From Pelodera strongyloides (lineage: Eukaryota; Nematoda; Chromadorea; Rhabditida; Rhabditidae): a DNA stretch of 64,000 bases. The notes under the pieces were generated by a model, which saw only the letters and a program-made list of their open reading frames with translations, had not been told where the DNA came from and did no database searches. Each line of letters opens with the position of its first letter. Positions within the stretch are counted from its first letter, which is position 1. The stretch is from positions 62,001 to 126,000 of the forward strand of contig JAANDG010000273.1 of the NCBI GenBank assembly GCA_036852015.1, given 5' to 3'. Made by a program: the position numbers and the translations under genes. Below, one piece after another: positions 28,098-42,500 of this stretch.

Positions 28098-31000
28098 CTG
28101 AAAAAGCAAAAAATAATAATAAAACAGGTTGATATAAAACTATAAAATAAGTGAGCAGGTCAGTAGCGAAATCATATCACGAACAACAAAGAGGAAAGAC
28201 CATGGGCGTATTTTTACTAACATGACTAAGAAATCGATGGATAATAAACAAACTTACAATCAATGTGAACATTCCTAGATGCAGTGCACTATTTTGGAAT
28301 TCGGCCTTATTAGCGGGTCTACTTTATTGCTATTTCACTCAAAGCATTCGATGTGTGTGCACTCCTTTCGCAATAGAATAAAAAAGGGACTGTCAATAAA
28401 GCGCGTACACGGGACTATGTGACTGCTCGTTGCCTTTTTCCTATCTTCCATTTTTTTCTTTAATAGATATTATGACAAATTGCGAACATGACCGTTCAGA
28501 GTATCAAATGCCGACAAAAATATTAGGTGAATTTCAATGATGGATCGCGGAAACAATTACAACACTTTGACTGCACAACAAAATGGAAACAATGACGAAC
28601 CAAACAACAAATATCAGTGTCTTTTAGAAATCCCGTCATTTCGTATAGTCATTTGGGGTGGTTGGGAATACCAAATGAGCGGATGAAATGCGATCTCTCG
28701 TTTCGGATGAGCCAAATATACGGCAAATTCTCAACACATTTTATGAAAAAAAGGAGATGAGGTAAGTTAATTATCGAAAATCGGAGTATATGTTTCCCCC
28801 GAGAACTCGGCATATGTGGGTACCACATTCAGGGACTTTACGACTGAGGTAATGAGCTTGTGATTTATGCGAATACGAGTTGTCTACTCTCGTCACGTAA
28901 ATAAACATACAAGTAGAAAAGGGAACGTATTTCAAAAGAGTCGGGTAAGTGCTGACTAAGAGCAAACCGCATGGTCTGAAACAATTCAGCGAAACGATAA
29001 AAAAAATTGTAATTTCGTGACTTGTTATTATGAAATCAAATATTTTAAAGTAATAGTCGCAAAACTTTTTTCACTACACATACAAATGAAACGAGGAATA
29101 CGCTTATATATAAAAAAAAGTAGAAAATGTACTGCCATAAAACCACATTCTTACATAAAACTGAGAATAACTGCTTGAAATCGAGGAAATTAATTAAGAG
29201 AATTTGTGAAAATGAAAATGAACGGGTATAAACTTGAACAAAAAGCGACCCAAACCACCTGTTACCGGTAATAATCTATAATTAAAAACGAACGTAAATA
29301 TTGGTCACCAAGGAGACAAAACAGGCAGTTATTATTCGCCTAGGAGTCGATGCATACAAAACGTACTGTTATTCAATTTAATATGAGGGGTGTTCATTAA
29401 ATATTCACTTATTTCTATATGTTAGAGATAGTCGGGACAAAAGAGAAAATAAATCACAAATATGTTCGTTGTTCAACAAGCTGAGGAAAAAGGGATTTAC
29501 AAGCATTAGGAATTCATACAGGCAGTGTATTTGGATATTTCATTAGTTATGTAAATTGTTGATTAACGCTAAGTGTATCTCGCTATTTGGATATCTGTGA
29601 GCAAACAAGCGTACATGCTTTGAATAGAGCTTTTTTTGAAAAGAAGAATTAATATTGTGAAATCTGTGATGTAGTTGTGTTGGAAATGCACACTTGTCAA
29701 CAATAGTCGAATGGAAATGAAGCATGTGACAAACGTTGGGCATTGATTTGCAAAGGTTTACATACAATAACACTCAATTAAAAATAATCATGAGTTGATA
29801 AACTGGTGGCAGCAAATGAAGACAGTTATTTGAAATTGCCAGCCGAAACCAGAGTGAATCTTGCGATGAAAACAAAATATGGCAATGGAAACTGTTATCA
29901 TGTTAATCGATCTATTCTGGGTAATCGGCGAAAACGGAACAACACAACCATCAGACAATACACGGCAAACCAGACACGGGAGCAGAGGCCACCGAGTGTG
30001 TTCCCCTAAATCGATACAAACACAGAGCCAAAAGACGGGGAACTAGGCTCCCCCTCTCCTCTGTCCCGTTCTATCACCTATCATCAGCCGCGCGAAATTA
30101 ATAAGGTCAATTGCTCACGCGGATAATTGTTCCAAACAAGAGTAGAAAACTCACGCTTTTCTCGGAAAAAAATTACAAACTAGTTGCGGACGTCAGGTAA
30201 ATAAAAAAAATATATCAATATCAGTACTTCGCTGAAACCCCATAAAAACTAATTAAAATTAAAGAAGTTCGGGTGACAACTGGACAGTGAAGCCATAAAA
30301 TGTTTCGTGCTTCTTCCATTGTGACCTTTAGTTTATGAAAAGAGAAGTAAAAATATATTGTTTCACGAGACTTTTCGTCGATCACGGGTTGTTGACAATA
30401 AAGCGAAAACGCTACACTGCACAATGAATTCACGAATAATCAATGAAGAAACGCGAACTGAAAAGTTAACACAATTTTGAACGTCAAAAAGAAAAAACAA
30501 TTTTTAGCTATCTACCAATAAAGATTTATTTTTTAATTTAATATCTTTTTATTGCTATTCTATTTAAATAGACTTCGCGTGCTCAGGAAATGCTAGCTGC
30601 AATCCGACAACATGTACAGGTTAACAAATGTGATGTTGCTATAACTATCAATAAGCTTCTTCATATTAAATAGTTACTGACAATGAGCTCCTACGTAACA
30701 TAAGTTTCATACACACAAGTTTGTGTGGGTGAAAAAAAACCTTGTTGACGCCTATGTACATAAAGGAATCTTGTGACGCCGGAGTAGTGCATATTGCTAC
30801 TATAGTGTTGGTTGTCTTATTGGACTGGTTTGGGTATAACGAAGTGCCAAACTCGGCATAGGCCCGCATCTCAGCATCTGCCCGATGGAATTAGGACACA
30901 AACCCATCAGAGAGTGGAAGGCCATGCCGAAATGGCCACCAAGCGCACCATATAAACACTGAATGTGAGAAGAGCTTTCAGAGGAGACACGGATTACTCG

Positions 31001-33206
31001 CCACATCAGGGACATAACGAAATATCAATTACATTGTTTTGTGAATGGAACCTCATGCCGTGCCACTGGGTCGGTTATGGGAAATATAATTTTTATACGT
31101 GAATGGTAAAGATTTTCAGAAGGCTTATAAAAATGGGGAATAATCGGCGTATAACAAAATTGCTTAAGAAGTTTGCTGAGGTTTGGCGGAGAACAGTCCA
31201 CGAGATAATTAAGAGTAGTGCTTCTGAATTAAAATGAGGAGCGCGTCAATTAGTGTTGCGAGTGTTTGCTCAAAGAGGGGGATTATTGGTGGGGCACCAA
31301 GGACCCAGAGGGCCAATTCATCAAGGAAGCGACGGCCGAACGGCGATAGCAGAATCGAACGCGTCCAAACCATTTACAACCGACCAGCGTTAGCGTGACG
31401 AGTGAATGTTGATTTGACAAATTCAAGAAAAAATGCGCGTGCTCAGTGTTGCCGCTGAGTATGGATTAAAAGTCCCAATAAGGTCCCTTCAACATAATAC
31501 TGTTTTGAAAACATCAGCTCCAAATCATACATTCCCCCATAAAAAACTCACGGTAAAGGAAATAACTATCTACAAATAAGTATCACAGTCGAAATGACCG
31601 TACAGCAAACGTATTTTACTAGGCTTTCTAAACTTTATTTCAAAACAAAGTTTTTGAAAGGTTATAAACAGTCCATAGAATCAGCTACCACAAACGTAGA
31701 AGCACAATCATACAATGAGGAGTTTTCCATATCATTAGAAAAAAAGAGCATCTACTAGCGTCGGCCGCAAGTGGTTGTCGCACGATTCACAATTTTTTTC
31801 CCCATCGTAGTTCACCGAGCTGATGCTTTTAAAGCGAGCTCGGTCATCGAGCTGAAGTTGGTAGAACAATAAAGATTTCTAATGCGTAGCTCAGACAATC
31901 TTCTATTTCTTGCCGGAATAATAGTCTTCCTTCGAGACAAATGCCAGGCAGAAGGATATAAACCCATGAAGATATCGGTCAAACTAAAGCATACTAAGGT
32001 GCTTCTAGTTACATACTACTCTGGAATTCTAAACTGAAGAAACTGCACCTGGGCGCCGTTGCCTGCTCTTCTTCTTGACTAGAATGAACGCGAAGACCTG
32101 CAAGCAGAGCACCCGCTTACATTCACCCATGAATATATTGTCCTTTTGGAGCCCGCTTTCTTGAAGGGCAGGTTGAATTGTAACCAGTGTCTGCCAGAGT
32201 TAGTTTGATACGGGGAAGGAGCAACGCATCTGATGAGACGGGAGGAAGCAGGCAAATACGAATCGTTTATTTACAACCGGTTTTCATTAGAGACAAGGTT
32301 AAAAATGATACCCCTTACAATTAGGAACGTGATGAGGCAAATGAAGAAAACCTTGAAATTAGCGTTAATATTTCGAACGGTGTTTCATGCCTTGAAGTTG
32401 CTTGTTTATTATACGTTGCAGTTTATTTCCACCCGATGTGTGTGCGTGTGCACTATTACTAAAACAAAGCTCAACTAACCTTGTCAGTTCAGGTATTACT
32501 ACATACAGAGGGGTGGTTAGATAAGTAAATTCCACCGGATTACAATTCAATGGAGAGTTCGTAAACTATTTACCAATAGTTCGGACACAACTGAAAGCAC
32601 GCATTCTCTTGGCTGATATTTAACAATTATTACTTGAAAGCGCGATTTTGCAAACAATGGAATATAAAATCGGTTTTCATAAACACAAGCAAAAGTTGAC
32701 TTCTCACAACACCACACTAAACACAGTCGACATTTTTCATAAGAGGGGCATTGGAAATTTTTTGAAAAGCTCTTTTCAATTAAATGATACGAAAGAATAA
32801 AAAGAACACTGAAGAACACCCAGAAGTGAAAGATGAACAACAAACTTGGTAATAAGACCTTCCAGAGGGACAAAAAACACAAATATGAAGAAACCAAGGT
32901 TTGATTGACATTTCATGCACATGCTATCGACATATGAGATTCAATCGAATTTTTTAAATATTGAATTTTATATTATTATTCGGAAATATGTTGAAATAAA
33001 AAAGTGTGCCAATTATAAACAGCAACTTGTGCACATTGAGTGTGAGTTTGTTAAGCACCCCATTCAAATGCGCGCGCAAAGTCTTCTTTCGTTGCGAGAC
33101 CCTTGTGTGTGCAAAAGAAATGATACTCAGCCAACGAATTCCTTCCACATTTTTTACTTTTCCAAATTATTCGCTTTTTGGTCACCTTTAGGTCCAACCA
33201 ATCACC
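28098..33206. other. intergenic region, divergent TPD52 and rpl-7A promoters
   Basis: About 5.1 kb with no supported gene. Open frames are short and of biased composition. A stretch at about 31150-31560 vaguely resembles the helix-turn-helix part of a decayed Tc1/mariner-type transposase, with several stops. The last 60 bases before 33207 contain CACCTTTAG, a plausible spliced-leader acceptor for rpl-7A. Confidence 0.5.
31150..31560 (+). mobile_element. possible decayed transposase fragment
   Basis: One forward frame contains KLLKKFAEVWRRTVHEIIK and, after stops, MRVLSVAAEYGLKVPIRSL, spaced like the two DNA-binding helices of Tc1/mariner-type transposases. No catalytic region and no terminal repeats were found, so this could be chance. 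Confidence 0.2.
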
Positions 33207-35184
33207 ATGGTAGGTTACTTTTTAATTTAATATGTTTGGTATACGTCTGTTAAACGATGGAATGGTATGAGCGACCTATGATATTCGTTCTTGAACAAAA
33301 CTAACTTTTAATTTACATGCAGTTTTCTTGATTCTCCATTACTATTTAAAAATTAGTGTCGAAAATATCACAAATTGTAGATTTTTTTCTGAATTTCTCT
33401 CCCCGAAATTATCACAAATTCCTATAAGCTTGGTGAGAATTAAACTGAATAACGCTTTCGCGCACATTCTCTATTTCCCAAGAAAAAAAAAACAGTTTAT
33501 TCTGCATGGATAAAATATCTTATTATATAAGTGACAAATACGTCTAGTCGTACAGCTTAATTGGCTATATTTACAATGATATTAATTGTATTGCCATTTT
33601 TTGAGTTGCTGTTTTTGACTGCGAAAGTAGGTTGACGGCATTTGTTTTTTTGCAGAAATGTAGTCTGTGCCAAAATTCTAACAAATAAAATGTGCTCTTG
33701 ATTCATCACTTACTGTTTATTTATTTTAGTCGCCAAAGAAGACAGGAAAGAGAAAGGTGGCCCCTGCACCGGCAGCACTCGGCCTCAAGAAGGAGCAGAA
33801 GACCGTCCAGAGGAACCCACTCTTCGAGGCCCGCCCCAGGGACTTCAAGATTGGTGAGTGGAATAAATACCTTCGCTCATATAATTTTTTGTACTTTATT
33901 TGCTTGTGTCGACAAGTATTTTGCGAGGAAGCACGTTCCATTATCTCCACTTCCTTGAGCTTATTATAATTATCGTTTTGCAGGCCGTGATATCCAGCAC
34001 AAGCGTGACTTGACCCGCTTCGTGAGATGGCCCAAGTACATCCGTCTGCAGCGTCAGAGAACTATTCTCCAGAAGAGACTGAAGATCCCGCCAGCAGTCA
34101 ACCAGTTCAGAACCACCCTTGACAAGCAGACTGGTAAATTTATTTGATTTCAAATTGCATGATTTTATTGTGAAACTCAATTTTTCGTTGGGTTTCCACT
34201 TAACGTAATTGAAGGTTCATTAAATAGTGCTAGCTTTCATGCACATTTTTATTCCGATGTTGTGTTGTACGTAAAGTGGCCTTTTTCAGCCTCTCAGGCC
34301 TTCAAGCTTCTCTCCAAGTACCGCCCTGAGGCCAAAGAGGAGAAGAAGCAGCGTCTCCAGGCTCGTGCCCAGGCTCGCGCTGAGGGAAAGAAGGAGGACA
34401 TCACCAAGAGACCACCCACCCTCACCTTCGGTGTCAACAACGTTGTCAAGGCCGTCGAGCAGCGCAAGGTTTGTGTGATAAAATCGCGTTGTACATATTT
34501 TGGGGATTGTTTTTGTAACGTTTCAAAGAAGATAAAATATAGAAATTCTGAAAACAAATCTAGTTGTTTTGATATTTGCAAACCACGCTTGCCTAGTTCC
34601 ATGTGTATTTTCGGCGACATTACGTACATGCTAACCTGATTATCATTATGAACTTCTCAATAGTAGTGCTTGCAACATTCGTTATTTATTTCATTTTTAG
34701 GCCCAGCTTGTCCTGATCGCTTTCGACGTCGACCCGGTTGAGATCGTGCTCTACCTGCCCGCTTTGTGCAGAAAGTTCAAGATCCCCTACGCCATCGTCA
34801 AGGGAAAGGCTTCCCTCGGATCCATCTGCCGCAGAAAGACCACTTCCGCCGTTGCCCTCACATCTGTCAAGCCGTACGTTTCTCCTTGCTAATTTTCTTC
34901 TTCTTACGTTCTCTTATTCGTTGACCCTTTAAACTATTGCACGGATGTCGTTTCATTTGCAAAGTAGTGCCTTGGGCTTTATACCGATATTGTATTTTGT
35001 TATTTCTTCCATTTTCAGTGAGGACAAGAACGTTCTGGCCAAGCTGGCTGAGACTGTCAACCACTCTTTCATTGAAAAGTCCGAGGAGCTCCGCAAACAC
35101 TGGGGAGGAGGAGTCATGTCCGCACGATCACAGGCCAAGATCCGCAAGTTGGAGAAGGCCAAGGAGAAGGAGCTCTTGATCTAA
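33207..35184 (+). CDS. rpl-7A: 60S ribosomal protein L7a (eL8)
   Basis: Six exons, 33207-33209 (the ATG alone), 33730-33853, 33984-34133, 34290-34468, 34701-34873 and 35019-35184, join in phase to 264 residues, close to the usual 265 or so. Recognisable eL8 stretches are KNPLFE-like [30 protein letters not shown], the L7Ae core [35 protein letters not shown] and the C-terminal KHWGGGVMS. The protein is a basic component of the large subunit that binds 28S rRNA. A CACCTTTAG acceptor 18 bases upstream of ATG suggests trans-splicing. Codon use is strongly biased towards C-ending codons, as expected for a highly expressed gene. I looked for box C/D snoRNAs in its introns, which host them in vertebrates, and found none. 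Confidence 0.97.
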
Positions 35185-36510
35185 TTGTTGTTGTTGACAT
35201 AAATTGTTATTACTTATTCGCGATCTCAATATAAACACTTGTTGCAGAAAGGCGAGAATTACTGGTTTGGTGCAGGTTGTTGTTGTAGTGAGACACAATA
35301 CAATGGGGGAACATGAGTAATGATGACTTTAATAGGTTTTGATGGATTGAATTTAAGAGCGTATTGGGCGGCGTGATTGCTTGATTGTATATTCGTTTTG
35401 GTTTGACTAACTGGCGCTCTTAGATTTGTGCTTTTGTTGTATGACCCGACATGCTTAATTCGAAAATAACGTAATCCTGCGCTATTATGAATAGTTAAGC
35501 GATGTTGATTAACAAGTTAGTCAGTTTTTCATTTTTCTATGCTAATTGCACACTAGTGGGTGGGTCTCACTTTCTTTAGTACTGTCCGCTGGTCTTCGTT
35601 TGCGCAAGCGCTGATTGTTTTCAACATCATCCTATCTGTTCCCCAGGCCTCCATCTTTTGAATGGTCCTTAGTCCTTTTCGCCGTTAAGAAAACAGTCTT
35701 TCTCCGTTAACGGGTTAAGCTTGAGCATGCACAACCATTGCAGCGTTGCCTCATCGCAGGTTCTTGAGTTTGTTTTATTTGATTATCCCTGCCGTCGGTT
35801 TCTTACCCTTGAGTTTGAGATTTTCTAGGAAAAAGGCTTCTTGGAATCCTGGAGCTTACTAAGTAAATATTGGCGACGATCAAAGCTTAAACCTTTTTTT
35901 TCTAGCAAGTGTTTGCCACTGACGTACTATGAGATATGATGCTCAATGTACATACACTTAAACCACGTAACAAGTTGTATATAAGAATCAATTTATTAGG
36001 TTACATACTAATACACAGAACTAAAAGTGGACGATTACTCGCGTAGAGCCATCATCCGGAAAAAAACACACATAGAGATATTGATTATTAATTAAACGAA
36101 AGAATCTTGAGATAATACATGACAAGGGGATTTTTTTTTGGAAATTTCTACTTTTTTTTATAATTACCATTTTTGCGTTCGAAGGTCGTAACAAATGAAC
36201 TCGAACACAATTGCTGCTAGAAATTGATATCTACCGAGGATAGTTGTATGATGGAACAAAAGAAGAAGCGAACACGCACAACGAAGCAGATGATTAGAGT
36301 CCGTAATTAGGACGTTTACACTCTAACAAGTTGGCACTCTAATACAACGCTAACCCTACAAGCAGGCGAACCACAGTTCAAGAATAATTGTTGAAAAGAA
36401 CGTGTGACTCGATGAGCATTCAGAATGAGAGAGACGCAGAGGATACAAACGAATTGATAGTTAGATGTTTGGTGGACTACCATATCCAGACAAGGTGATG
36501 ATGCTAAGAT
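35185..36510. other. convergent 3' flanks of rpl-7A and myosin
   Basis: No coding exons seen. A minus-strand AATAAA at 35992-35997 would give the myosin gene a 3' UTR of about 0.5 kb. An AATATAAA string near 35228 may serve rpl-7A. Confidence 0.5.
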
Positions 36511-39500
36511 TTATTGTTTGTCGGTGACGCGGCTGCGCGATCGAATGCGCACCAATGTGTTCTCGGCAGAGTCGGCACGCTCCTCAGCAGTCTCCAGCTG
36601 AACCTGCATCTGACGGTACTTTTGCAGGTTCACATTCGCTTGCTCCTCCTAAGATATCGAGGTTATTTTATTATTTCGGTCCAATGATATTGGAGATATT
36701 TTCTGGAATATTCTGGAATATCTGCTCCAACCGAAGTGTTTATCAATTCTCTTTCTCTAGAAATGACTACTCACAGCCTCCTCCAGCTGCTTCTTCTGCA
36801 ACTTCAACTTGGCGTTCAACTTCTCGACCAGTTCCTGCAGCTTGTCGTAGTTCTTCTTGTCCTCGGCGACCTGGAGCAATGCAATTGGTTTAAACATGCC
36901 TCTGGCAACGAGCGGATTCAAATATTATGTAAGGTAAGAAAGTGGCTCGCCTGGAACTCAAGCTCGCGGACCTTGCGGTCAGCGCGACCGAAAGCCTTGG
37001 TAGCCTCCTGGGCCCGGCGGGTTTCGTTCTCGAGGTCGGCTTGCAGGTTCTTCAGTCTAAACATGTAACTGAGTAAATGTACCGCACGTGCCGCATAAGT
37101 AACGTAAAAGTATGCGGTAAAATATAAGTCAGTTAGTCTTATTACAAATACCTCTGCTCGGCTTTCTGGACGGCCTTGGTTCCTCCCTTCATGATGGCAG
37201 CCTCAGCGGTATCGGCGCGCTCTTGCATGTCCTACAAATGGCAAATGCACGTTTTGACTGTTTCGGCAATAATTTCCAGGAATGCAGGGTCTCTGCGTCT
37301 AGTCTTCCGTAAGGATAGCTACGAAGAACTCATCGTACCTTCGCCTGGTTCTCGAGGTTCTTGCGAAGTCTCTCCAGTGTCGAGGCGGTCTCCTGCTCGT
37401 GACGGAGGTCCTCGGAGAGCTTGGCAGCTTCAGAAGCAGCACGACGACCGCGCTCCTCAGAAGCGGCCAGCTCGGCCTGAGCCTCGGAGATATCAGATCG
37501 CAGCAGGGAGTACTCGGACTCCAGTTGGTTTCTGAAAAACTTCCATTGGATACGAGCCTTTTGTCTACTGATTGCATCATCCATCTGCCTCATTAATATA
37601 TAATTAAGAATGGAGTAGCAACAAATGTCCTCATACCTGGCTGCGGTGAGAACAACATTCTGCGAGTTGAGCTCGTTGTTCAGCTCCTGCTGCTCGTGAA
37701 CGGTTCCCTCAACTTGACGACGAGCGCGTTCAATCTAAAGACAAAACACATACATCCTCTTGCATACTCTACAGACATGTGCGCTCTCCACGTACGAATT
37801 GCCAGAATTAATTGCAGACAAAGATCCGAAGTATTTCAACGTACGGCCTCAAGCTTGACAATGAGTTCTTCCTGCTCTTGCTTGGCGGCAGCCAACTTTC
37901 TCTCGGCAACGGCGAGATTCTCACGGAACTCCTCGCGTCTCTTCTGCTCCTCGTCGACAGCGACCTGGAGCTCACGGATCTGATCGTTGTATCTGAAAAG
38001 GAATGTCATAAGTAGGGCGTAAGCGATGTCCACTGAAGCGAACCAAACTCGAGCTTCCAAACTAGCAACTATCAAACGAAAACAAACCTCTTGATGTTCT
38101 TCTGCGCGTCATCGTTGGCTTTGTTGGCATGATCGAGAGCAATCTCGAGCTCGTTGATGTCCTGCTCCAGCTTCTTCTTGATGCGAAGCAGCTCGCACTG
38201 AAAATTTATTTATTATATGTTGTACCTTTCATGGTGGGATATATTCTATTTTTTTTTTTGAAGGGCCTATATTCGGTAAATGCCTCACCTTGCTCTTGGT
38301 CTCGGCCTCAAGTGTGGCCTGGATCGCCTCGATGGTCTGTTGGTGAACCTTTCTGGTGTTTTCGAATTCTTCTTCCTTCTCACAGATTCTCTTCTCAATC
38401 TCAGCACGGATCTGGGCGACCTCCACAGAGCAGCTAAATAATTTACGGTTGGTCAACACTCAAATTGGTAACAATTTTCGGCTATTTGGTCATCGTGCAA
38501 TCTAATAGCCTTTCCTAAAGAATTGAAAAGAAGGACGTACCGAAGAGACTTGCTCTCCTCAGCCTCAAGGGCAGCCTCAGCCTCATCAAGAGCGCGCTGG
38601 AACTCATCCTTCTCGACTTCGAGCCTTCTGAGGCTCTTCTGCAGAGAGTGGATGTTGCGTCCTCCTTCTCCAAGCGACTCGGTCAGGTCACGAACCTGAA
38701 AATAAAAGGTTTTATTTAGGGGTCCCATATAGAGTTAACTGTCGAAGGGGTACTAGGTTAATTAAAATTGTCTTAATGTAATGGCCTCACCTCATCTCCG
38801 AGTGCCTTGTTTTCGCGGCGGAGTCCTTCGGTCTGGTCGAGAAGCGCGTCGTGCTGTCCGCGAAGCTTGTGTGCCTCGCTGGACAGAGTACGCGAGTCTC
38901 TCTGTGCGGAATCGAGTTCACCGTAGAGGTCATCGACCTTCTTCTTCCACTCGTCGATCACCTAAATGAAATATATTATTATATTGTCTCTTCTTAGTCT
39001 TATTCTACGTTGTCAATCTACTCAGTCTGCGGCAGCCCTGACAGAGCCAAGCTGTTGTGACATAATACATATTCGGTGCTAAATACCTTATCGAAGGCCT
39101 TCTGCTTCTTCTCGAGAGATCCGACGGCTTGAGCGTGATGTTCAGCCTCAATTCTGTTAGAGTCGGCCTCAGCAGTGAGACGAGCGCGGGCATTCTCCAA
39201 GGCAACAATCTTGGCGTTGGCAGCGTCGAGCTGATCCTGGAGCTCCAGAGCCTTGTTGTGCTGGCGTTTCTTGACTTCATCGAACTCGTCGGCTCCAATG
39301 AGTCCTGAACAAATAATTATTCTGTAAGTTATAAAAGAAGACAGTTACTTCGAAGCAGCTTTGACTGGTATATCTCCAATTCCTACCCTCGGATTCGAAC
39401 TTGGCTTTCCACGACTCGAGCTCAACTTGTGCCTTCTGCAACTGTCGAGCGGCTTCTCCCTGTAACACTGCTCATAGCCAACGAAGAACATGTTAATGTT

Positions 39501-42500
39501 TGCGAGCGGGACAACTCAAACAACGTTAATGAACATAGGGACTAACACACCAAAGTCATCGCTTGGGATATGCATTTCATGCCATTGGAATCAACAAAAA
39601 CGTCGCATCTTCTTGATCCCAAGATACGACTAAAGTTACCTCATTGGAAGAATAATTTACCTTTCCGCACTGAAATGTATAGAAGGAGTATATATGTGGG
39701 GCGACTACGAGATAATTGAGAATGCAATTCTGAAATCAATTGTGAATAAGTAGCTCCGTGCCGCCGATGTGATGTTATTACCTTTCCTGCGACCTCATCT
39801 TCGACGTTTTCGCGAAGTTGTTCAAGCTCTCTTTGAAGGTTGCGGAACAAGCTGGAGAGGTTCTGACGCTCGCGTGACTCCTCGTCGGCATTTCTGGAAA
39901 AAGTTTAGAATATTAACAAAAATTCAAAATCCGTCAGAGCCTTATAGCCAAATCCATGCGCCCTTTTCATTAGCTGAGTTCAGTGCGCTATACCTCTTGG
40001 TCTCGTCGAGTTGAGCGGAGAACTGGAGCTTCATCTTGTTTGTGGTCTGGATCTTGGCCTCGAGCTCCTCCACTTGTCTGGCAAGATCGGAGTTCTCGTG
40101 GTTCAGGCGGCCCTTGGAGGACATGAAGTCCTTGAGTTGGCGGGACTGCTCGTCAGCCTTGAGGCGTAGTTCCAAGAGACGAACCTGCAACGATTACTCT
40201 TACCATAAGTTTTACTGGCCCACTGTAGAGGAGGCACGTGTCTTATGCCGAATTAATCTGCTTGCAAAAATCGGAATTCCATTTTCATGTTGATAAGAAA
40301 ACTACCGAGCAACTTACTCTAGGTTATAGGGCGCCTTCTTTCTTAAATCATTTGTTCCATAAAAGTTCATTCAATTGTTTACCTCGTGGTTCTTAGCGAT
40401 TCTCTCGTGCTCGACGCGCTCCTTGGCGACCTGGTCAAGAGCAGACGACGATTCGTCGAACTCACGCTGAAATTGAACATTTTTGGAGAGATAATCGTGT
40501 CCGAAAACTCTGTCTTTCTGTTCTTCACTGTGTATTTGACTAAATTCGATCATATGTATTATGTATAGGTAAACATCGTACCTGGATAGCATTCTTCTCC
40601 TTTTCGGCGCGCTGCTTGGTCTTGTTGAGCTGCTCAATCTGGTCAGTCAGCTCCTGGACAGCATCAGATCCCTTCTTCTTCAGAGCAGCGAGCTGCTCGG
40701 AGAACTTAAGACCGGCCTCCTCAGAGTCGCGGCGGAGCTTGGCAAGCTCAGCGTCCTTCTTCTTTCCGAGTTCGATTTGTCCCTGGGTTGCGGAGCGCTG
40801 GTCCTCGAGGGCGTCCAGAATGTTGTCGTACTCGGACTGGAGTTCCATTCGGGAACGGTCAGCCTTCTGTCGTGCTTCCTTCTCTTCTCCAAGCTGATCC
40901 TGAACATCGTTCATCTTGGCCTCGTCATCCTTGATAGACTTCTGTAGTTTTGCAACGTTGTTCTGCTCATCCTCAAGTTTCATCGACAGCGCGTGCAGTT
41001 CGTTCTCCTTTCTGCGGAGCGAGTTCTCGATATCGCTCTTTTGCTTGTTCAGTTCATCGAGCTCCTCCTGGGCAATCTTGAGTTCACCCTCGGCCTTTCT
41101 CTTCGACTTGTCCATATCGGCGCGATTTCTGAAAGTTAAATATTCAGTTAACGTAATACGTGCATAAACGGATCCAATCTATGAAGACCATTTGCTCGGT
41201 CAAGCCGTTTTGCTAATAAGCAGTCGATTACCTCTTCTCACGGTCGAGGTTCTGCTCGACATCCTCAATGGTCTGCAGAAGCTTGGTCTTGAGCTTGTTG
41301 GCGGCCAGGTTCTGCTCCTCCGCAGCCTGGAGGTCCTCGTTCAGCTTTCTGTTGATTTCCTCCTGTAAATTGAAAAATAGGAATTCAAATTGAATTTGAA
41401 TGAATTAGGAGTCGATTACCCAAAAAACTAATAATACACTTCTGCAAACTATTTACCTGGTGCTTTCTCTCCTTGTTCAGCTTCGCGATGTTTTCATCCT
41501 GAAGTCTCATCTCGTCTTGCAGAGCACGGATCTGGTGCTCCTTGTTCTGCTTTTCAGCCTCGGACTTGCGGAGGGTGAGGTCATGATCCTGCTGGTACTT
41601 CTTCAACTCGGCGCACTCAGCCTCAATCACCTTCTTCCTCTTCATCAGTTCCTGTGCGGTCTCTTCCTCAGCGTGCAGCCTCTTGTTGGCATCAGACAGC
41701 TTTCCTTCGAGGGCAATCTTGGCTTCAGTGAGCTGCTCGATACGCTGTTCAACTTCCTTGTTCTGTCCCTTGGTGCTTTCAAGCTGCAGCAGGAGCTCTT
41801 GGAGGTCCTTCTGCACCTTGTCTCCCTCCTCTTGAAGACGGGCCTTGGTCTCGAGGTCCTTCTCGAGATTCGACTTCATCTCTTCGCACGATGCGGCCAT
41901 CGAATCGATCTGGTCCTGGATCTGTCCCATCTTGGCCAAAGGCTTGACCTTTCCGAGCAGCTTGAACCAAATCCATGTGCGCAGTTGAATCCAGTTGCGG
42001 ACGTTTCTCTGGAGCACGTTGAGGGCCTCGATTTTCTCGGCACGTGCCTGCAAAGGAAAATATAATTATTGATCTCTGCACACAACTGCCATTATAATAT
42101 CGCGGATCGTAGCTATTCAGCTCACCTTTTTGTCAATTGTCTGGTAGTAGAAACGGATCTGGGCCTGCAGGCCTCCGATGAGCTCGGCAAGTCTGGTATC
42201 ACGGAGGTCTTCAAGGTGGGCAACAATACCGGCCTATAATGAGAGTTATAAATTTTTTGTTTTGTTTTTGCAGTTCGTACGGTGCCTGTTAATGAATTTG
42301 TTAAGGAAATGTTCTGAAAAAAAAGTCTGCACTCACCTTGAAGAAGACCTTGGTGAGACCAACACGGAAGTTCTCGTCGGTGAGTTTTCCCTCCTTAACG
42401 ATACGTGCCAACATCTTGGCGGAGGCGGTCTTCGGGTCTTCTGAGCTCTTGGCCTCATCGGCGGCGAGCAGAGCATAACGCTGCACGAAGTCGGGATGCA

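Noticed and set aside
33210..34700. Box C/D snoRNAs in rpl-7A introns
   Set aside because: No C box with a properly spaced D box and terminal stem was found by eye in introns 1, 3 and 4.
41460..42065. 201-codon plus-strand ORF
   Set aside because: It is the antisense shadow of the largest myosin rod exon, whose biased codons leave the opposite strand free of stops. The same holds for 43011-43490 and other plus-strand frames between 36550 and 47700.
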